From NCBI GenBank assembly GCA_900541985.1, contig UQLX01000045.1:1-16997 (forward strand): a stretch of DNA of 16,997 nucleotides, in the 5' to 3' direction. Source of the stretch: an uncultured Blautia sp. (GTDB lineage: Bacteria > Bacillota > Clostridia > Lachnospirales > Lachnospiraceae). The position numbers were made by a program, and so were the translations under genes. Under the pieces are notes generated by a model. That model saw only the letters and a list, made by a program, of their open reading frames with translations, did not search any database and was not told the DNA's origin. Position 1 is the stretch's first letter; each line of letters opens with the position of its first letter. Of the stretch, positions 13,887 to 16,997 are shown piece after piece.

Positions 13887-15248
13887 TCAGCGCTGATCAA
13901 GAGGAACATACTCTGCCGGTGCCAGCACATTCTTGTATGCGGGACGGATGATCTTGTCTGTATTGATCAGCTCTTCCATACGGTGAGCACTCCATCCGAC
14001 AATACGTGCAACTGCAAACATCGGTGTGTAAAGTTCCAGAGGAAGATCCAGCATACTGTACACAAATCCACTGTAGAAATCCACATTGGCGCTGACACCT
14101 TTGTAGATCTTTCTTTCTTCCGCAATGACTTCAGGAGCCATTTTTTCTACCATGGAGTACAGATTGTAATCCTTCATACGCCCCTTTGCCTTTGCAAGAC
14201 TTTCCACAAAGCCTTTCAGGGTCTCTGCTCTCGGGTCTGATACGGAATAGATTGCATGTCCCATACCATAGATCAGCCCTCTTCTGTCAAAGGCTTCCTT
14301 ATGAAGAAGACGTTTCAGATACTTACGCACCTCATCTTCGTCCTCCCAGTCATGGACTTCTTTTTTCATATCCTCAAACATCCGGATTACCTTAATATTC
14401 GCACCACCGTGCTTCGGTCCTTTCAGAGAACCAAGAGCCGCTGCAATGGCTGAATATGTATCTGTTCCGGAAGAAGATACTACATGGGTCGTAAATGTGG
14501 AGTTATTACCACCGCCATGCTCCATATGGAGGATCAGGGCAAGATCCAGGATTTTTGCTTCCAGATCTGTATACTTCTTATCCGGTCTCAGGATCCGGAG
14601 GATGTTTTCTGCTGTAGAAAGCTCTTTTTTCGGATTATGGATATAAAGGCTTTTTCCTCTGATGTAATGGTTATATGCCTGATATCCGTATACGGATAAA
14701 AGCGGAAATACACTGATAAGATTTAAACATTGACGAAGAACATTCGGAAGAGAAATATCATCCGGGTTATTGTCGTAAGAATAAAGCGTCAGCACACTTC
14801 TGGAAAGCGCGTTCATAATATCTCTTCCCGGCGCTTTCATCACAACATCGCGCACAAAGTTCCGTGGAAGTGAACGCTGATTGGCAAGAAGCTGTCTGAA
14901 ATCTTCCAGCTGTTTCTGATCCGGCAGTCTGCCAAACAGAAGAAGATATGTAGTCTCCTCAAAACCAAAACGATTGTCCTTTACAAAACCGGCTGTCAGA
15001 TCCTTGATATTATACCCTCTGTAGTACAGGCTTCCTGCACAGGGAACTTCTTTTCCATCCACTACCTTCACTGCCTGAACGTTAGACACCTGAGTCAACC
15101 CCGCAAGCACGCCTTTACCATTAATATCACGAAGCCCGCGCTTTACGTCATATTTCCCATAGAGTGACAGATCAATGCTGGTATTCTCTTTGCACAGTTC
15201 TGTCAGATTCTCAATCTCCGGTGTTACCTTCATGTTAAATCCTGTCAT
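13887..15248 (-). CDS. gltA: citrate synthase
   Basis: It condenses oxaloacetate and acetyl-CoA to citrate, the first step towards 2-oxoglutarate. The 453-residue protein has the oxaloacetate-binding HMEHGGGNNSTF (His244), active-site His280 in GPKHGGAN, His331 in MGHAIYSVSDPRA (with Arg340) and catalytic Asp390 in NVDFYSGF. Every catalytic residue is present. The start ATG at 15248 lies 9 nt after AAAGGAG; Met6 is an alternative. A second ATG 4 nt upstream opens a five-codon frame (MYDRI) that overlaps it. In an anaerobe it probably feeds a partial TCA cycle for glutamate synthesis, fitting the divergent gdhA. It is the first gene of an operon with yqeG, aroK and probably efp. Confidence 0.96.
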   Translation of the reverse strand: MTGFNMKVTPEIENLTELCKENTSIDLSLYGKYDVKRGLRDINGKGVLAGLTQVSNVQAVKVVDGKEVPCAGSLYYRGYNIKDLTAGFVKDNRFGFEETTYLLLFGRLPDQKQLEDFRQLLANQRSLPRNFVRDVVMKAPGRDIMNALSRSVLTLYSYDNNPDDISLPNVLRQCLNLISVFPLLSVYGYQAYNHYIRGKSLYIHNPKKELSTAENILRILRPDKKYTDLEAKILDLALILHMEHGGGNNSTFTTHVVSSSGTDTYSAIAAALGSLKGPKHGGANIKVIRMFEDMKKEVHDWEDEDEVRKYLKRLLHKEAFDRRGLIYGMGHAIYSVSDPRAETLKGFVESLAKAKGRMKDYNLYSMVEKMAPEVIAEERKIYKGVSANVDFYSGFVYSMLDLPLELYTPMFAVARIVGWSAHRMEELINTDKIIRPAYKNVLAPAEYVPLDQR

Positions 15249-15350
15249 ACATAATGTCTCCTTTCACATTGCACTTCTATCCGATCAAGGTCCCTCCTCA
15301 TCCCTTTCTCATAGCTGTTTTCACATAAGTTCTGTTCCAACATTAGTTAC

Positions 15351-15379
15351 AGTATAGCATTTTTTTTTATTTAGGTCTA
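15351..15379 (-). promoter_or_regulatory. gltA promoter
   Basis: On the minus strand TAGACC (15379-15374) is followed by a 17-bp spacer ending in TGC and by TATACT (15356-15351), an extended -10 element. The leader would be about 95 nt. Confidence 0.65.
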
Positions 15380-15418
15380 TACAATTCCATCGTTTCTCTT
15401 TAATCCTGTTCGATTTAC

Positions 15419-15430
15419 TGAAAATTTTCA
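15419..15430. promoter_or_regulatory. 12-bp palindrome between the gltA and gdhA promoters
   Basis: TGAAAATTTTCA is a perfect palindrome located 40 bp outside the gltA -35 box and 66 bp outside the gdhA -35 box. It could be a shared operator. It is also AT-rich, so chance is possible. Confidence 0.3.
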
Positions 15431-15495
15431 CAATAAACGGCTGTTTTTGCCCTTAAATTTTTATTTTTACAGCAGGATTTTTTTTGGTTGCTGTC

Positions 15496-15524
15496 TTGTA
15501 TGCGCTACCACTTTAGTGTATAAT
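15496..15524 (+). promoter_or_regulatory. gdhA promoter
   Basis: TTGTAT (15496-15501), a 17-bp spacer and a perfect TATAAT (15519-15524) precede gdhA. A CTGAG-GAAT-CTCAG hairpin (15535-15548) would lie at the very 5' end of the message, where it may stabilise it. Confidence 0.72.
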
Positions 15525-15589
15525 AGTTGCAACGCTGAGGAATCTCAGACGAAAGAAATGGGATAAAAATGGATGAGGAGGAAATTATT

Positions 15590-16924
15590 ATGTCCTACAC
15601 AGAAGAAGTATACGAGAGAGTCGTAGCACAGAATCCAGGCGAGCCGGAATTTCATCAGGCAGTAAAAGAAGTGCTTGATTCCCTGAAAGTAGTCATTGAC
15701 AAAAATGAAGAAGAATACCGCAGACTTTCCATTCTGGAACGTCTTGTTGAACCGGAAAGAATCATCTCCTTCCGCGTTCCGTGGGTAGATGACAGCGGCA
15801 AAGTACAGGTAAATAAAGGATACCGCGTGCAGTTCAACAGCGCCATCGGACCGTACAAGGGAGGACTCCGCTTCCATCCTTCTGTTAACCAGAGCATCCT
15901 GAAATTCCTGGGCTTTGAGCAGATTTTTAAAAACTCCCTGACCGGTCTTCCCATCGGCGGCGGCAAGGGTGGTTCCAACTTTGACCCCAAGGGCAAATCT
16001 GACAGAGAGGTTATGGCATTCTGCCAGAGCTTTATGACTGAACTTTGTAAATATATCGGAGCAGATACCGATGTACCGGCCGGCGATATCGGTGTCGGCG
16101 CACGCGAGATCGGCTACCTGTTCGGACAGTACAAACGCATCCGTGATCTCTATGAAGGCGTACTGACCGGAAAGGGGCTTACCTATGGTGGTTCTCTTGT
16201 CCGTACACAGGCAACCGGCTATGGAGTTGTATATATCCTGAACGAGCTTCTGAACGCCCACAATGATCATCTTGCAGGCAAGACTGTAATCGTTACCGGT
16301 TCCGGAAACGTAGCGATCTATGCGGTAGAAAAAGCCACACAGCTTGGTGCAAAGGTTGTTGCAATGTGCGATTCCAACGGATATATCCATGATCCGGAAG
16401 GCATCAAACTGGATATCGTTAAAGACATCAAAGAAGTAAAACGCGGACGTATCAAAGAATATGCAGATCGTGTAGTGGGTGCTACTTTTACAGAAGGCGT
16501 TGGCATCTGGAATATCAAATGTGATATCTATCTTCCATGTGCAACACAGAACGAGCTTGGTCTTGACGCTGTAAAGACCCTGATCTCTAACGGCTGCAAA
16601 TATATTGTAGAGGGTGCTAACATGCCGACCACTATGGATGCAACAGAGTATGCAATGGAAAACGGTGTTCTCTTCCTGCCAGGCAAAGCTGCCAATGCAG
16701 GCGGTGTTGCCACCTCCGCTCTTGAGATGAGCCAGAACTCCATGAGACTTTCCTGGTCTGCAGAAGAAGTAGATGAGAAACTTCATGGCATTATGAAAGA
16801 TATCTACAGAAAAATCGACGATGCAGCACAGCGCTACAACATGAAGGACAACTTTGTGGCAGGCGCTAATATTGCCGGTTTTGAAAAAGTAGTAGAAGCC
16901 ATGAAGGCGCAGGGAATCGTCTGA
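15590..16924 (+). CDS. gdhA: glutamate dehydrogenase, probably NADP-dependent
   Basis: It interconverts 2-oxoglutarate plus ammonia and glutamate. The ATG at 15590 is chosen over the in-frame codon at 15569 because GAGGAGG stands 8 nt before it. The 444-residue length fits hexameric bacterial GdhA. Glutamate and catalytic residues are present: PYKGGLR (Lys90), Lys114, GGGKGGS (Lys126) and PAGDIGVG (Asp166). The Rossmann motif is GSGNVA (237-242). The strand after it reads MCDSNG, like the SDSSG of NADP enzymes, not the SGPDG of the NAD enzyme of Clostridium symbiosum; the NADP call rests on this. The end of the gene is followed after 19 bp by the 3' end of a group II intron. The expected gdhA terminator is not visible and may lie beyond the intron. 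Confidence 0.95.
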   Translation: MSYTEEVYERVVAQNPGEPEFHQAVKEVLDSLKVVIDKNEEEYRRLSILERLVEPERIISFRVPWVDDSGKVQVNKGYRVQFNSAIGPYKGGLRFHPSVNQSILKFLGFEQIFKNSLTGLPIGGGKGGSNFDPKGKSDREVMAFCQSFMTELCKYIGADTDVPAGDIGVGAREIGYLFGQYKRIRDLYEGVLTGKGLTYGGSLVRTQATGYGVVYILNELLNAHNDHLAGKTVIVTGSGNVAIYAVEKATQLGAKVVAMCDSNGYIHDPEGIKLDIVKDIKEVKRGRIKEYADRVVGATFTEGVGIWNIKCDIYLPCATQNELGLDAVKTLISNGCKYIVEGANMPTTMDATEYAMENGVLFLPGKAANAGGVATSALEMSQNSMRLSWSAEEVDEKLHGIMKDIYRKIDDAAQRYNMKDNFVAGANIAGFEKVVEAMKAQGIV

Positions 16925-16943
16925 TTCTCCTGACTGATAATAA

Positions 16944-16997
16944 ATCGAGTAGGAGGCGGTGACTAACCGCCGTCCTCTCACACCACCGTGCGTACCG
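16944..16997 (-). mobile_element. group II intron, 3' end (domain VI and part of domain V)
   Basis: On the minus strand the sequence ends CTCGAT, with a bulged A at 16950 seven nucleotides before the 3' end (AT at 16945-16944). It lies in a domain VI helix: GAG(47-49)/CTC(77-79), AGGA(51-54)/TCCT(73-76) and GGCGGT(55-60)/ACCGCC(66-71), numbers relative to 16900. Upstream on that strand is GGTACGCACGGTG, typical of the 3' half of domain V. The bulged branch-point A at position -7 and an AY end are standard for group II introns. The rest, including any reverse transcriptase gene, is outside the window. The insertion lies 19 bp after the gdhA stop, antisense to that gene. Confidence 0.82.

Larger units (their letters stand above)
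15249..15589. other. gltA-gdhA divergent control region
   Basis: These 341 bp hold the gltA promoter (minus strand), the gdhA promoter (plus strand), a 12-bp palindrome at 15419-15430 between them, and a gdhA leader of about 60 nt with a small hairpin. I see no gene in it. Confidence 0.7.

Noticed and set aside
15402..15479. AATCCTG / CAGGATT inverted repeat in the gltA-gdhA region
   Set aside because: The arms are only 7 bp and 64 bp apart, so chance is likely in AT-rich sequence.
15545..16981. Long minus-strand open frame of 478 codons opposite gdhA
   Set aside because: It is the antisense shadow of gdhA, has no recognisable domain and runs into the group II intron end.
1..16997. CRISPR array or Cas genes
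   Set aside because: No regularly spaced direct repeats of 25-40 bp and no Cas-like protein; the only phased repeat is the 11-bp operator array.

Overview
The window looks like a chromosomal segment of an anaerobic, moderately low-GC Firmicute, most likely a gut Lachnospiraceae (Blautia, Ruminococcus gnavus or Dorea type). The reasons are strong AGGAGG ribosome binding sites, consensus sigma-A promoters, a clostridial-type tmRNA, a CprABC/CprRK-like lantibiotic-defence locus, an Fe-S aldo/keto reductase, and a hexameric GdhA beside citrate synthase. The genus is an inference.

Left edge (1-1365): an elaborate imperfect hairpin (about 19-111) followed by a T-run is of unknown identity. Next is a decayed ISL3-family insertion sequence (185-1342) with near-perfect terminal inverted repeats and a perfect 8-bp target duplication (ACAAAATT), but a transposase broken at least three times.

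Defence/export block (1366-7852): an MsbA-like ABC exporter half-transporter (minus strand, own promoter), then an OmpR-type response regulator and sensor kinase (minus strand, ATGA overlap). Divergent from them is a three-gene ABC transporter of the lantibiotic-immunity LanFEG type (plus strand). The promoter in front of the ABC operon is preceded by four TAAG cores spaced exactly 11 bp apart, the pattern expected for an OmpR-family activator. The likely logic is that the kinase senses a cell-envelope peptide, the regulator binds the repeats, and the transporter removes the peptide. No lantibiotic precursor or modification genes are present, so this looks like resistance rather than producer immunity.

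Housekeeping block (7853-11107): ssrA (tmRNA, tag ANEQYALAA) converges on an lrgA-lrgB pair across a shared bidirectional terminator. An NhaC-family antiporter is divergent from lrgA, and it converges on an aldo/keto reductase across another bidirectional terminator.

Metabolic block (11124-16924): on the minus strand, citrate synthase - yqeG phosphatase - shikimate kinase - efp form a probable operon ended by a hairpin, with the ferredoxin-like aldo/keto reductase beyond it. gdhA is divergent from citrate synthase, so the two enzymes flanking 2-oxoglutarate/glutamate synthesis share a 341-bp control region. A group II intron 3' end (minus strand) lies 19 bp after the gdhA stop and runs off the right edge.
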